DNA of 64,000 bases from Sulfurimonas sp. (GCA_013791885.1 VMSZ01000007.1:1-64000), one strand, 5' to 3'; numbered from the stretch's first letter, positions 25,276 to 33,999 are shown. Notes: generated by a model from the sequence alone, not told the origin. Program-made: numbers and translations.

Positions 25276-27273
25276 TTATTTCACCTCATACGTTTGCGGA
25301 TATGCAAAAATTGGCAGATAATTCGGGTCATAGTTCTCTGCGTTTTCATCTATAAGAGTCGGTACTTTGCCCACTCCCCAAAGAATTGTCTCCTCTGTAT
25401 GATAAGGTCTATCGGTAATCGTCTCGCCAAATTCGTATGCAGTGGAGTCTATGTGCGTAAAGCTCTCATTTGCATCTCTGTAGTATTTGTAAGTAAAAAT
25501 AGTTTTGCCAAAATAATCTTTTCCTTTTGTAAAACGCTGCGTTTTAACTATTTTTCTATACCCCTGCGCAGCTTTTAGCGACTCATCAAGCGTCGGGTAA
25601 AGAAGCGGCGCTTGGATGTAGTCTTCTTGGGTGAGGTACTCTTTTTTGGCGGTAAATTCTCGAATGAGGGAGAGTCTTGTTTCTTGAATCTCTCTGAGTT
25701 GTGCGACATTTTCAAAGGCTAAAGCAGGAAAATCAGCACTATATCCGTTTAATTTCGTAATACTGTTTTTAAGATACGCTTCCATGGAGCTTGGCATATC
25801 TCCGTAGAGGGAAGCCCCGACAACATGGTTCAAAAATTTTCGATACTCTCCGATGTTGGCATCACGGTTTATAGGGTCGCCTCTGTGCGCATTTCCTGCA
25901 GTCTCATCGTTTTTTGCAGAAACATTTTTTTCATATCCCAGATAATCCATCTCTCTCCAGCCTAAATCGCCCGCAAATTTGCGTGAAAATGACCAAACCG
26001 TGTCGATAGTATTGCCCGTTCCTGAGGTGAATTGAGCTGGTTCGAAGCTGTATTTTGAACTATGGCACCCTACGCACTGCATGAGTTCCTGGGGTGTTTG
26101 TCCTCGAAGTGATCCGTTTGCATCTTCTATAAACGCACTCATCCACCATCCTGCACCATTGTCTATCCACGTCTCTTTTTCATTGTAATAAAGTGGTGCA
26201 TTTTCCTCTTTTATAACAGCTTCGTTTGTGTAGTGCATAAACCATTTGAACATGTAGCGAATTTCTTTGACACGAGCAGAGCGTGTCCCGGGGAATTTTG
26301 AAGTTACTCCGTCTGCTTCTACGTCCACGTAATGAAGCGGATGTGCAAACTCTGTTTTAAGCGGAAAAAGACCTCTGTGGAGCGGTTCATCACTAGCTTT
26401 TCCTACATAATGTGTTACGTCATTTTGGATTCTGTCTTGGATAGCTTGTTCCAAAAGCTCTAGATTTTGCTTGTAGATATCAAGACTGAAAGTGCCGTTG
26501 CTCTCTTGCATAAACTTGGCATCAAGACGGATATAAATACCGCTCACACTTCCCGTATGCGGTGTAAAAATACCATAAGGCATAAAGTTTACGGCTCTCC
26601 ATCCTGTATTATGACCTTTTTGGTCGCTAAAGATGGCTTCATCACCATTTGTTGTTCGTACAAATCCGTCATCCTGAGCAGGCAAAGCGCTAGGGTTGAG
26701 TGCGGGAAAGAGACGAAATGCATCATCTTTTATGCCGCTATTGCTTACTTTGGCATCGCCTCTTTTTTTGTTGTATGCCGCTTGCCAGTTGTCGGTTTGG
26801 ATGTAGCTTTTCATGTCCCAAGCATCTGCATCGATGCCAAGTTTTGCAAAGGCTTCGTCTAACTTGTGCGGCGTTATAGTGTTTTCCCACGGGTTGATAT
26901 TTGGAGAGACGCTAAATCTGTCTGCAGGTCCAAAGGCGTATTCGAGTTGAAGATTGCCTATGTACTCATCAAAACCTGCTTGTGCCAAAGTACTTCCCAG
27001 CTTTTGTTTGGCCGCTGCGTTTGAGTGGCAAAAAAGACAGGCATTTTGTGTACCAAAAGAAGTTTCAATATAGCACTGCGCAGGGATATTTGCATAAGGA
27101 TTGCTAAAAAGAATGCGGCTGCGAAGTTCGCTTATCATGGGTGCCGGCGTAAACGTTGCGTTTTGTTCTTCATCAAGCGTTTGTGCTGTTGTATTATCGT
27201 CGGAGCCGCAACTTACAAAGGTTAATCCGCTTACAAAAAGTAAAATAAAAAGAGTGAAGGAGTATTTTTTCAT
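25276..27273 (-). CDS. Large lipoprotein with two c-type heme motifs
   Basis: 665 residues. A lipobox (F-V-S-C, Cys 22) ends the signal peptide, so the protein is expected to be lipid-anchored in the periplasm. C-L-F-C-H at residues 79-83 and C-V-G-C-H near residue 400 are the only two C-x-x-C-H motifs, far apart, suggesting a two-domain diheme protein. No named family recognised; the long stretches between the hemes lack known motifs. It follows the phoX-like gene by 73 bases on the same strand with a weak hairpin between, so cotranscription is likely. It may pass electrons, or process a substrate, alongside the phosphatase; that is inference. Confidence 0.7.
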   Translation of the reverse strand: MKKYSFTLFILLFVSGLTFVSCGSDDNTTAQTLDEEQNATFTPAPMISELRSRILFSNPYANIPAQCYIETSFGTQNACLFCHSNAAAKQKLGSTLAQAGFDEYIGNLQLEYAFGPADRFSVSPNINPWENTITPHKLDEAFAKLGIDADAWDMKSYIQTDNWQAAYNKKRGDAKVSNSGIKDDAFRLFPALNPSALPAQDDGFVRTTNGDEAIFSDQKGHNTGWRAVNFMPYGIFTPHTGSVSGIYIRLDAKFMQESNGTFSLDIYKQNLELLEQAIQDRIQNDVTHYVGKASDEPLHRGLFPLKTEFAHPLHYVDVEADGVTSKFPGTRSARVKEIRYMFKWFMHYTNEAVIKEENAPLYYNEKETWIDNGAGWWMSAFIEDANGSLRGQTPQELMQCVGCHSSKYSFEPAQFTSGTGNTIDTVWSFSRKFAGDLGWREMDYLGYEKNVSAKNDETAGNAHRGDPINRDANIGEYRKFLNHVVGASLYGDMPSSMEAYLKNSITKLNGYSADFPALAFENVAQLREIQETRLSLIREFTAKKEYLTQEDYIQAPLLYPTLDESLKAAQGYRKIVKTQRFTKGKDYFGKTIFTYKYYRDANESFTHIDSTAYEFGETITDRPYHTEETILWGVGKVPTLIDENAENYDPNYLPIFAYPQTYEVK

Positions 27274-27322
27274 GGAGTTTGCCTGATTTTAATTTTTGTA
27301 GATGGATTTTTTGGAGCAGGGC

Positions 27323-27342
27323 AAAGAGGCAAAAGCCTCCTT
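27323..27342 (-). terminator. Hairpin between phoX and the heme lipoprotein gene
   Basis: On the minus strand AAGGAGGC and GCCTCTTT pair over 8 bp (one G-U) around a TTTT loop, directly after the phoX stop. The 3' arm ends in TTT then GCC. It may be a partial terminator that lowers expression of the downstream gene. Confidence 0.45.
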
Positions 27343-27346
27343 GAAA

Positions 27347-29221
27347 TTATTTAAGACCCGGCATTCCGCCGATGTAACCGAAGTTTGCATCATATTTATC
27401 AATTTGTGCGCCAAGAACAGCTTTAAGGTCAGCCGGAGTTGTACCAGTAAAGTCCGCATGGTGCTGTGAGTTGCTCATGATGTATGAGTGACCATTCATG
27501 TTGTCAACTACTTGAAGACCTGTAGACTCTCCGCCGGCTACGACAGATGCGATTCTTGAGAGTTTTTTCGAATCAACATTGTATGCCCATACGAAGTTAT
27601 TCGTGTGCGTTCCACTGTCTTCTCCAACAAATAAAGTTCTCATTTTTTCAGAGAAAGCGATGTTGTCCGTGTTAGCGATTTTGTTTGGATTACAAGTATT
27701 TCCAACTGCATCAGCAGCAATTTCTTCCCCTACTAAACCAACAGGAGCCATAATGCTCACACCAACATATTCAGAGTCGATAGCATTGCCGTCTGTATCA
27801 TTTTGATCACTAGCAAGAGTAATCTCATACGTAGCACCACAGTTGTTTTTTACAACTCTGATATGGTCTGTTGCAAAACTGTCATCTTGGAGCATCCCCT
27901 TATCTTGGTAACTTATAGCCATATAAGCTTTTTTAGATGCTTCATCGATTGCGATACCTTCCATTTTGTTCCACTCAGTTGTAGCACCTAGCATAGAAGC
28001 ATAACGGCGTGGTTCAAGAAATGCAGCAGCTTTTTCCATGCCTGCTTTTAATTTCAAATACTCTTTACCCGTGTGTCCTGCTTTGATGATTGTATAACCA
28101 GTCGTATCAGCACCTTCACTTACTTCAGTTGGTGTAAGATAGTCAAAAATATCAGCAAATGTAAGAGTGTCTGCAAGTGTTTTAACTTCTGCTTCGGTAG
28201 CATGACCTAGTTTTACCCAGCTCATAGTCCCCTCGGCCGTTGTGCTTCCATCAGCATTCGTTTGTGTAAACTTTTGCGCATACAGTGTACCTGCAGAGAG
28301 GTCATTTACTGCATCAGCTACAAACATAACTAAAAAGACGTTCGTGCCGTCATCACCGTAAAGTGCAGTTTTACCATCGCCAAATACCTTAGCCATCTCC
28401 CAAGTACCTTTACCCATTGCATAACGTTTATTAAGAACGTATGAGCCATCAGCTTTCACTTCAACTTCTTGGTTGTATCCATAGTGATACGGATTTGCAG
28501 TTTTGGTGTTTTCCCAGTAAAGTTCCGTCATGGCTGTAATACCTTTTGCAGCAGTTCCCGCGTTTTTAGTACCACTGGCGTCTGTGTAGTAAAGATCATA
28601 ATCCTCTTCTCCGCCTAAGTGTGTGTTCCATGGAGTTTGTGAACCAAAACAGAAAATCCATCCGCCCTCAACGCTTGAGTGGTCAATTGCCTTTTGTTCA
28701 ACTGCTTTGAGTTTACCGTCTGCAGCTTGTTCGATGTTTGTAAGAAGCATATTCATAGGCATTCTTGAAGGTGCTTTTGAACCATCGGCAAGAATCCAAT
28801 CATACTCTAAGTGTGAAACCATAAAAAGTTTTCCATCCACATTTAAGAGTGAGTTTGCATCCGGAGTTTCAGCGATAACAGGCGCTCCGTCTTTGTCCAT
28901 CAGAGGTTCCATTTTGTAGTTATAAAGTTGCCCTGCAGCATTTGGATTTGTTCCTACTTTATCTTTAACACCAAAGAGTGTTGTGTACTCAAGAGGATAA
29001 TCCTTGTACTCTGTAGCACTTGTGTAAACACGCGCTTTAGCTGTAGAGAATGATCTGCTCATGTCAGCAATGTTTGATGGTGCTTCCATACCGATAAACT
29101 CTACTGCCGTTGCAGCCACTGCCTCTTGCACGGCAACAGCGTCCTCATCATTAGTGCCACAGCCAACAAAACCTAATCCAAGTACCGCAACAGCGGCAAG
29201 AGAGATCCATTTCTTTTTCAT
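27347..29221 (-). CDS. phoX: PhoX-type (DUF839) alkaline phosphatase, lipoprotein form
   Basis: 624 residues. The N-terminus is a lipoprotein signal (hydrophobic run, then F-V-G-C with Cys 21) and has no twin-arginine motif. The PhoX core shows Cys 191 followed by T-P-W-N-T-H-L-G-G-E-E (196-206), K-G-T-W-E-M-A, and E-P-R-R-Y-A-S-M-L-G-A-T-T-E-W-N-K-M-E-G, matching the metal-binding blocks of PhoX, which uses iron and calcium to hydrolyse phosphate monoesters. Usual PhoX enzymes are Tat-exported, so a Sec lipoprotein form is unusual. The upstream region carries six 11-bp spaced half-sites resembling a PHO box. Family call is firm, enzymatic activity inferred. Confidence 0.82.
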   Translation of the reverse strand: MKKKWISLAAVAVLGLGFVGCGTNDEDAVAVQEAVAATAVEFIGMEAPSNIADMSRSFSTAKARVYTSATEYKDYPLEYTTLFGVKDKVGTNPNAAGQLYNYKMEPLMDKDGAPVIAETPDANSLLNVDGKLFMVSHLEYDWILADGSKAPSRMPMNMLLTNIEQAADGKLKAVEQKAIDHSSVEGGWIFCFGSQTPWNTHLGGEEDYDLYYTDASGTKNAGTAAKGITAMTELYWENTKTANPYHYGYNQEVEVKADGSYVLNKRYAMGKGTWEMAKVFGDGKTALYGDDGTNVFLVMFVADAVNDLSAGTLYAQKFTQTNADGSTTAEGTMSWVKLGHATEAEVKTLADTLTFADIFDYLTPTEVSEGADTTGYTIIKAGHTGKEYLKLKAGMEKAAAFLEPRRYASMLGATTEWNKMEGIAIDEASKKAYMAISYQDKGMLQDDSFATDHIRVVKNNCGATYEITLASDQNDTDGNAIDSEYVGVSIMAPVGLVGEEIAADAVGNTCNPNKIANTDNIAFSEKMRTLFVGEDSGTHTNNFVWAYNVDSKKLSRIASVVAGGESTGLQVVDNMNGHSYIMSNSQHHADFTGTTPADLKAVLGAQIDKYDANFGYIGGMPGLK

Positions 29222-29269
29222 ATATGTCGTCCTTTATTTTTTAATGGACGAAGTTTAGACTTGAAGTAT

Positions 29270-29330
29270 TACGAAAATGAATCAATCCGATGACGAAGTA
29301 ACATCAAATTGGCAACATAAGAGTGACGAA
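29270..29330 (-). promoter_or_regulatory. Six-unit 11-bp repeat array, PHO box-like operator of phoX
   Basis: Read toward phoX on the minus strand, six hexamers start exactly every 11 bases: TTCGTC, TATGTT, TTTGAT, TTCGTC, ATTGAT and TTCGTA. All have G at the fourth place and a pyrimidine at the third. The array lies 49-109 bases before the phoX ATG, in the only intergenic space. PhoB-family regulators bind direct repeats with 11-bp period, so PhoB-like control under phosphate limitation is proposed. Confidence 0.6.
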
Positions 29331-29358
29331 AATTCGATCCTATGCCTGTAGCAGTATT

Positions 29359-30135
29359 TCAATGTAAAAATTTATACATGAGTATCGAAGCGGCCACCCC
29401 GACATTCAGGCTTCTGATTCCTTCTGCCATTTCTATGAGTACACAAAGATCACATGCAGATATTATCTCTTCACTCAAACCTTTTCCCTCAATCCCCATC
29501 AGAAGCACCCACTTTTTCGGAACTTCAAATTTTGCCAATGAAATAGACTCAGGGATTACCTCTGCGGCGACAACTGTATAGCCTAAATTTTTTAGCTCTA
29601 AAATAGTGTCAAAAATATTTTCATAGCTGTTTATTTTTAATTTGCTTGCATGTCCCATAGAAACGCGAAGAGCACGTCTTGAGTAAGGATGGGGTGAGTG
29701 TTTTGAGATAAGATAGGAGTTTACACCAAGAGCCGCCGCACTTCTTGCAATGGAACCGATGTTTTCATTTGAAGTTATGGCATCGAGCATAATAATGGTA
29801 TCGTCCATCTCACTCAAGGGTGTCAAAGCCGGTCTTATACCGTGCATCATACAGTTATGGTGCAGAGTATGTCCGACTATACTTTCAATAACTTTTTTCT
29901 CAGCCACATAAAGATTCGATATCTCTTTTTGTGCAATTAAATCTTCAAACTCTTCATAATACTCTTTTGTAGCAAGAATACTTTTAATTTCCAAAGATGT
30001 ATTTAAAAGCTCATTCACCACTTTTGGAGAGTCTGCGACAAAACTGTTGTCACCCTCAAAAGCATTCTCTCTGAACTTATGATAAATCTCTAATTCAGGC
30101 AGATTTATATCGTCGATTTTTATAAGATTTGTCAT
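29359..30135 (-). CDS. SpoU/TrmH family RNA methyltransferase
   Basis: 258 residues from the ATG at 30135 (M-T-N-L-I-K-I). An ATG at 30162 would add nine residues but lies inside a TGCTATAAT promoter element, so transcripts from that promoter would not contain it. The SPOUT core is complete: D-A-I-T-S-N-E-N-I-G-S-I-A-R-S (motif 1), L-M-G-I-E-G-K-G-L-S (motif 2) and E-M-A-E-G-I-R-S-L-N-V-G-V-A (motif 3). It is likely a tRNA or rRNA ribose methyltransferase, target unknown. It differs clearly from the other SpoU gene at 21454. Confidence 0.87.
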   Translation of the reverse strand: MTNLIKIDDINLPELEIYHKFRENAFEGDNSFVADSPKVVNELLNTSLEIKSILATKEYYEEFEDLIAQKEISNLYVAEKKVIESIVGHTLHHNCMMHGIRPALTPLSEMDDTIIMLDAITSNENIGSIARSAAALGVNSYLISKHSPHPYSRRALRVSMGHASKLKINSYENIFDTILELKNLGYTVVAAEVIPESISLAKFEVPKKWVLLMGIEGKGLSEEIISACDLCVLIEMAEGIRSLNVGVAASILMYKFLH

Positions 30136-30160
30136 GAAGTATTTTGTCTCTTTTTGCGTC

Positions 30161-30169
30161 ATTATAGCA
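30161..30169 (-). promoter_or_regulatory. Extended -10 promoter of the second SpoU gene
   Basis: TGCTATAAT on the minus strand is a consensus extended -10 element. It covers the upstream candidate start codon at 30162 and predicts a transcript start near 30154, some 20 bases before the ATG at 30135. No good -35 is seen, as expected for an extended -10. Confidence 0.6.
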
Positions 30170-30180
30170 TTTGCCGGCTT

Positions 30181-30372
30181 TTAAGTATCAGCAGCCTCTT
30201 CTTCAAGCTTGTCATAAGCAAGCTTGCGAATCCAATCGTTAAACTTTATCTCATTTTGAATGCAATACGCGCCAAAAGTTTGCAACTCTTCTAGGGTGAG
30301 CATGAGCTCTACTTCTACAAGTTTTACATCCTCACCTTTGAGTGCTTCTATCGTTTTATACTGCGTTTGCAT
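30181..30372 (-). CDS. Small hypothetical protein coupled to selO
   Basis: 63 residues from the ATG at 30372, which shares one base with the selO stop (TAATG), the pattern of termination-reinitiation. A start 18 codons earlier at 30426 would overlap selO by 55 bases and is less likely. The sequence is soluble, helical and acidic at the end (E-E-E-A-A-D-T), with V-E-V-E-L-M-L-T-L-E-E-L-Q-T-F-G in the middle. No family recognised. Its tight link to selO suggests a shared operon. Confidence 0.6.
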   Translation of the reverse strand: MQTQYKTIEALKGEDVKLVEVELMLTLEELQTFGAYCIQNEIKFNDWIRKLAYDKLEEEAADT

Positions 30373-31811
30373 TATGAGGAGCAGCTCAGTTTGAGATTTT
30401 TTGCTTTTGGCGGTGTTGGCTTGCAAAGATATTCAAGCTCTTCATGTTCGTCAAAAGGATTGTGTGCAACTTTGAGTAAATCTTCTATCATAAAAAAGCT
30501 CCCTTGTTTTGCTTCGTCTATAGCTTCTTGGAGAATGTGGTTTTTTAAAATATATTTCGGATTGATTGCCAACATTTGCGTCTGTCTCTCTTCTTGGGAT
30601 AGAGTCTCTTTCTCAAGCCTTTTATCATATTCATCAAGCCACTCGCTCAGAGGAGTTTGTAATTCTACCAATGCAAGCAGCTCACTTTTGTCTCCTGAAT
30701 ATCGTGAGAGTGTTCTAAAAAATCTCGTGTAGTCAACCGGAAAACTTTGCAAAGAACCCAGCATATATTTAACCAGCTCCACATCTTTTTCATCTCTCTC
30801 ATACAGTCCCATTTTTTTATACATAATGCCAAGGTACTCATTTTCATAAGTCAATCCAAAACACTCATCAAGAGTTTTTATTGCGTTTTCATAATTGACA
30901 ATAGGCGAGAGTGCTTTTGCCAACTGAGCCAAATTCCAATGTGCAATGCCCGGCTGATTTTTAAAACTGTAGCGCCCTTCTACGTCTGTGTGGTTGCAAA
31001 TATAGTTCGCGTCATAATCATCCAAAAATGCAAAAGGCCCATAGTCTATAGTTCGTCCGTCTATAGACATATTGTCCGTGTTCATAACCCCGTGATTAAA
31101 GCCGACACTTTGCCATCTTGCTACTGTTGTCGCTGTATTTTGCACTATCTCTTTATACATTTTAAGATAGAGATTTTCTACACCTTTAAGATGCGGGAAT
31201 GATTCTTCTATCACGTAATCAGCCAGCATTTGCAAATGTCCCTGCTTACTTCCTCTTCCAAAATACTCAAAAGTACCAAAACGCACCCAGGTCGGGGATA
31301 AACGCAGCACTATTGCTCCCTTCTCCCACTGCTCACGGGCAACATCCGTATCGCTGCCGATGAGTGCTAAAGCACGTGACGTGGCAATGCCAAGACCGTG
31401 CATTGCTTCGGACATCAAGTACTCCCGAATGCTTGAACGAAGTACGGCGCGTCCGTCCCCCTGACGAGAATACAGCGTTTGTCCTGAACCTTTAAGTTGG
31501 AGGTTTTGTCCATTTACTTTACCAAGATTTATCGCCCTGCCATCGCCCAAACGCGGGACAAAATAACCAAACTGATGCCCTGCATAGCACATGGCGAAAG
31601 TTTCTGAACCTTCAAGTTTATGAGAACCGTTGACTATGTTGACAATATGCTCATCAAGTGAAACATCATCTGCAACACCTAAAAGCTTTGCTGCGTTTTG
31701 TGAAGTAGAGATAAGAAAAGCTTTTTTAAGCGGAGTCGGTTCAACCTTGTCATAAAAAATTGAATCAAGTTCTAAATAAGGTGTGGTGAGTTTTAAGTTT
31801 GAAAATTTCAT
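30372..31811 (-). CDS. selO: Protein adenylyltransferase SelO (YdiU/UPF0061)
   Basis: 479 residues, the usual length. SelO is a pseudokinase-fold enzyme that transfers AMP from ATP to hydroxyl groups of proteins, linked to redox stress responses. Visible blocks are Y-A-G-H-Q-F-G (76-82), L-G-D-G-R-A (88-93), K-G-S-G-Q-T-L-Y-S-R-Q-G-D-G-R-A (107-122) and the M-N-T-D-N-M-S-I-D-G-R-T-I-D-Y-G-P-F active-site segment with its Asn and Asp. The tail is S-C-S-S, with the Cys near the end that in eukaryotic SelO pairs with selenocysteine. A small gene follows with TAATG overlap. Confidence 0.93.
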   Translation of the reverse strand: MKFSNLKLTTPYLELDSIFYDKVEPTPLKKAFLISTSQNAAKLLGVADDVSLDEHIVNIVNGSHKLEGSETFAMCYAGHQFGYFVPRLGDGRAINLGKVNGQNLQLKGSGQTLYSRQGDGRAVLRSSIREYLMSEAMHGLGIATSRALALIGSDTDVAREQWEKGAIVLRLSPTWVRFGTFEYFGRGSKQGHLQMLADYVIEESFPHLKGVENLYLKMYKEIVQNTATTVARWQSVGFNHGVMNTDNMSIDGRTIDYGPFAFLDDYDANYICNHTDVEGRYSFKNQPGIAHWNLAQLAKALSPIVNYENAIKTLDECFGLTYENEYLGIMYKKMGLYERDEKDVELVKYMLGSLQSFPVDYTRFFRTLSRYSGDKSELLALVELQTPLSEWLDEYDKRLEKETLSQEERQTQMLAINPKYILKNHILQEAIDEAKQGSFFMIEDLLKVAHNPFDEHEELEYLCKPTPPKAKNLKLSCSS

Positions 31812-31837
31812 GTCAGGTTTGTAACATGAGTGGGTTT

Positions 31838-31868
31838 AAAAAAAACCAGCCCTAAAAAAATGGACTGG
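31838..31868 (-). terminator. Intrinsic terminator after tkt and its small partner gene
   Basis: On the minus strand CCAGTCC and GGGCTGG pair over 7 bp (one G-U) around a 9-base loop, followed by eight T residues. This is a textbook rho-independent terminator, 27 bases past the stop of the 50-residue gene. Confidence 0.85.
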
Positions 31869-31894
31869 ATTTAAGAGTTTAGATTAAGAAATAT

Positions 31895-32047
31895 TTAGTG
31901 TTTCTTTTCAAGTTTCCATTCATATCCGAAATGATCCGAAGAGTTTGGATTATTTTTATAATGAAGCACGGAAGGATCCGTGACATACAAAGAGCCAAGA
32001 GTGAAAATTAACAAATCTATTAAAATAACAATCAGAACAATTCTCAT
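31895..32047 (-). CDS. 50-residue single-span membrane protein after tkt
   Basis: A small gene in the gap between tkt and selO: ATG at 32047, stop at 31895. A GGGGAG lies 10 bases upstream of the start. The protein has one membrane helix at about residues 3-21 (M-R-I-V-L-I-V-I-L-I-D-L-L-I-F then G-S-L-Y-V) and a polar tail ending W-K-L-E-K-K-H. It starts 35 bases after the tkt stop and ends just before a strong terminator, so it is the last gene of the tkt transcript. No family recognised. Confidence 0.65.
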   Translation of the reverse strand: MRIVLIVILIDLLIFTLGSLYVTDPSVLHYKNNPNSSDHFGYEWKLEKKH

Positions 32048-32082
32048 CCGATACACTCTCCCCAGAGTTTTACTTTATGAAA

Positions 32083-33999
32083 CTATATTTTACTCACAAT
32101 CGCATCGACGCTAAAGCCGAACTTTTCAAATAGCTGTTCTGCCGGAGCTGATGCACCGAAGCTGTCCATTGCAATAACTTCATCTGCAAGTCTATACCAC
32201 TCAAGACCACGAGCAGCTTCAATAGCAACCTTTTTCGTATCTGCTTTAATAATACTGCTCATATAAGCTTTATCTTGTTCAATAAAAAGATCGTAACAAG
32301 GAACTGAAACAACGTTTACTTTTACCCCAGACTCATTCAATTTAGCTTTTACATTTAGTGCAAGTTCAACTTCACTTCCTGAAGCCATAAGTGTCAAAGT
32401 TGCGTTTTCGTCACTAGAAAGCAAATAACCGCCACGGCTAACTTCACCAGCCACAGCTTTTGGAAGCAGTGCAAGATTTTGACGGGAACATACAAACGCA
32501 GAAGGAGATTTTTTCATCTCTAACGCAGTTTTCCAAGCTTCAACATTTTCGGCACCATCAGCCGGACGCCATACATAAAAGTTTGGAAGTGCACGAAACT
32601 GTGAAAGATGCTCAATCGGCTGGTGTGTCGGGCCATCTTCACCTACGCCGATACTGTCATGCGTCCAGATAAAAAACTGCTGAATTCTAGTGAGTGCCGC
32701 TATACGAGCAGCAGGTTTCAGGTAATCTGAAAAAACAAAGAAGGTCGCTGAAAAAGGCATAAGCGGGCCATAAAGAGCCATTGCGTTTACAATAGAAGCC
32801 ATAGCATGTTCACGGATACCAAAGTAGATGTTTCTCCCTTTTGGAAATACACCCATGTCATTGAGGTTTGTTTTATTTGACGGGCTTAAATCTGCTGAGC
32901 CGCCCAAAAAGCTAGGAAGTGCTTTTGCAATTGCGTTCATTATTTTACCGTTTGTGTTTCTTGTCGCGTCAGCTTTGTCAAATTCCGGCCACTGAATACG
33001 AGAAAAATCAGGATTTTGCAATGCTGCAAGTGCTTCGTTTTGTTCCATCAACGGAAGTGTTTTTTGTCTGTGAATCCATTCACGCTCTAACAAATCACCC
33101 TTTTCAATTGCACATCTAAATCTAGCCATAACATCTTCATCTACATGAAAACTTTTCTCAGGGTCGAATCCGGCTGCTTTTTTCGCTTCTGCTATAACGT
33201 CAGCACCAAGCGGAGCGCCATGAGAGTGGTGAGAACCTTCAAGCTTACCGGCACCTTTCGCAATTACGGTATTTGCAATAATAAGTGTCGGTTTTTTATT
33301 TGCTTTTGCAGTTGTTAAACATGCATCAATCTCATCAAAATTATGCCCGTCACACTCTAAAACATCCCAAGCCTGTGACTCAAAACGCATACGAATATTT
33401 TCAGAAATACTCAAATTTGTTGAACCTTCTATTGTAATACGGTTTGAATCATAAATAAGGATAAGATTATCAAGTTTGTTGTGACCTGCGATTGAGCAGG
33501 CCTCATAAGAAATACCCTCTTCCAAGTCGCCGTCACCGCATAAGCAGTAAACATTATGGTCAATCAATTCTGCAGTCTCAGAGTTTGTCTGAGCGCCGAC
33601 GAATTTAGAAGCCATAGAAAAACCGACTGCGTTTGCAATTCCTTGACCAAGTGGTCCAGTTGTAATTTCAACACCTTCCGTATGTCCAAACTCAGGGTGA
33701 CCCGGAGTTTTAGAATCCAATTGACGAAAGTTTTTGAGATCATTTAATTCTAAACCGTATCCCCAAAGATAATAAAGCGAGTAGATAAGACCTGTTCCAT
33801 GACCGCCTGAAAATACCAGTCTGTCACGGTTTAGCCAATGAGGATTTTTAGGATTGTGATTTAAGTGCTCACTTAAAACAACAGCGATATCTGCAAGCCC
33901 CATAGGTGCACCCGGGTGACCTGAATTTGCCGCCTGTACCATGTCAGCTGCTAAAAATCTTATCGAATTTGCCATTTTTTGACGCATAGAATTACTCAT
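32083..33999 (-). CDS. tkt: Transketolase
   Basis: 638 residues. Transketolase moves two-carbon units between sugar phosphates in the pentose phosphate and reductive cycles, using thiamine diphosphate. The N-terminal A-N-S-G-H-P-G-A-P-M-G block, the G-D-G-D-L-E-E-G-I-S-Y-E-A thiamine-binding motif (about 152-164) and D-G-P-T-H-Q-P-I-E-H in the pyrimidine domain are intact. An AAGGAAAA site precedes the ATG. It follows the prenyl synthase gene with a 129-base spacer containing three inverted repeats, and is followed by a small membrane protein gene. Confidence 0.96.
   Translation of the reverse strand: MSNSMRQKMANSIRFLAADMVQAANSGHPGAPMGLADIAVVLSEHLNHNPKNPHWLNRDRLVFSGGHGTGLIYSLYYLWGYGLELNDLKNFRQLDSKTPGHPEFGHTEGVEITTGPLGQGIANAVGFSMASKFVGAQTNSETAELIDHNVYCLCGDGDLEEGISYEACSIAGHNKLDNLILIYDSNRITIEGSTNLSISENIRMRFESQAWDVLECDGHNFDEIDACLTTAKANKKPTLIIANTVIAKGAGKLEGSHHSHGAPLGADVIAEAKKAAGFDPEKSFHVDEDVMARFRCAIEKGDLLEREWIHRQKTLPLMEQNEALAALQNPDFSRIQWPEFDKADATRNTNGKIMNAIAKALPSFLGGSADLSPSNKTNLNDMGVFPKGRNIYFGIREHAMASIVNAMALYGPLMPFSATFFVFSDYLKPAARIAALTRIQQFFIWTHDSIGVGEDGPTHQPIEHLSQFRALPNFYVWRPADGAENVEAWKTALEMKKSPSAFVCSRQNLALLPKAVAGEVSRGGYLLSSDENATLTLMASGSEVELALNVKAKLNESGVKVNVVSVPCYDLFIEQDKAYMSSIIKADTKKVAIEAARGLEWYRLADEVIAMDSFGASAPAEQLFEKFGFSVDAIVSKI

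Noticed and set aside
29359-30162. Start of the second SpoU gene at 30162
   Set aside because: That ATG is part of a consensus extended -10 element and has no ribosome binding site; 30135 is preferred.
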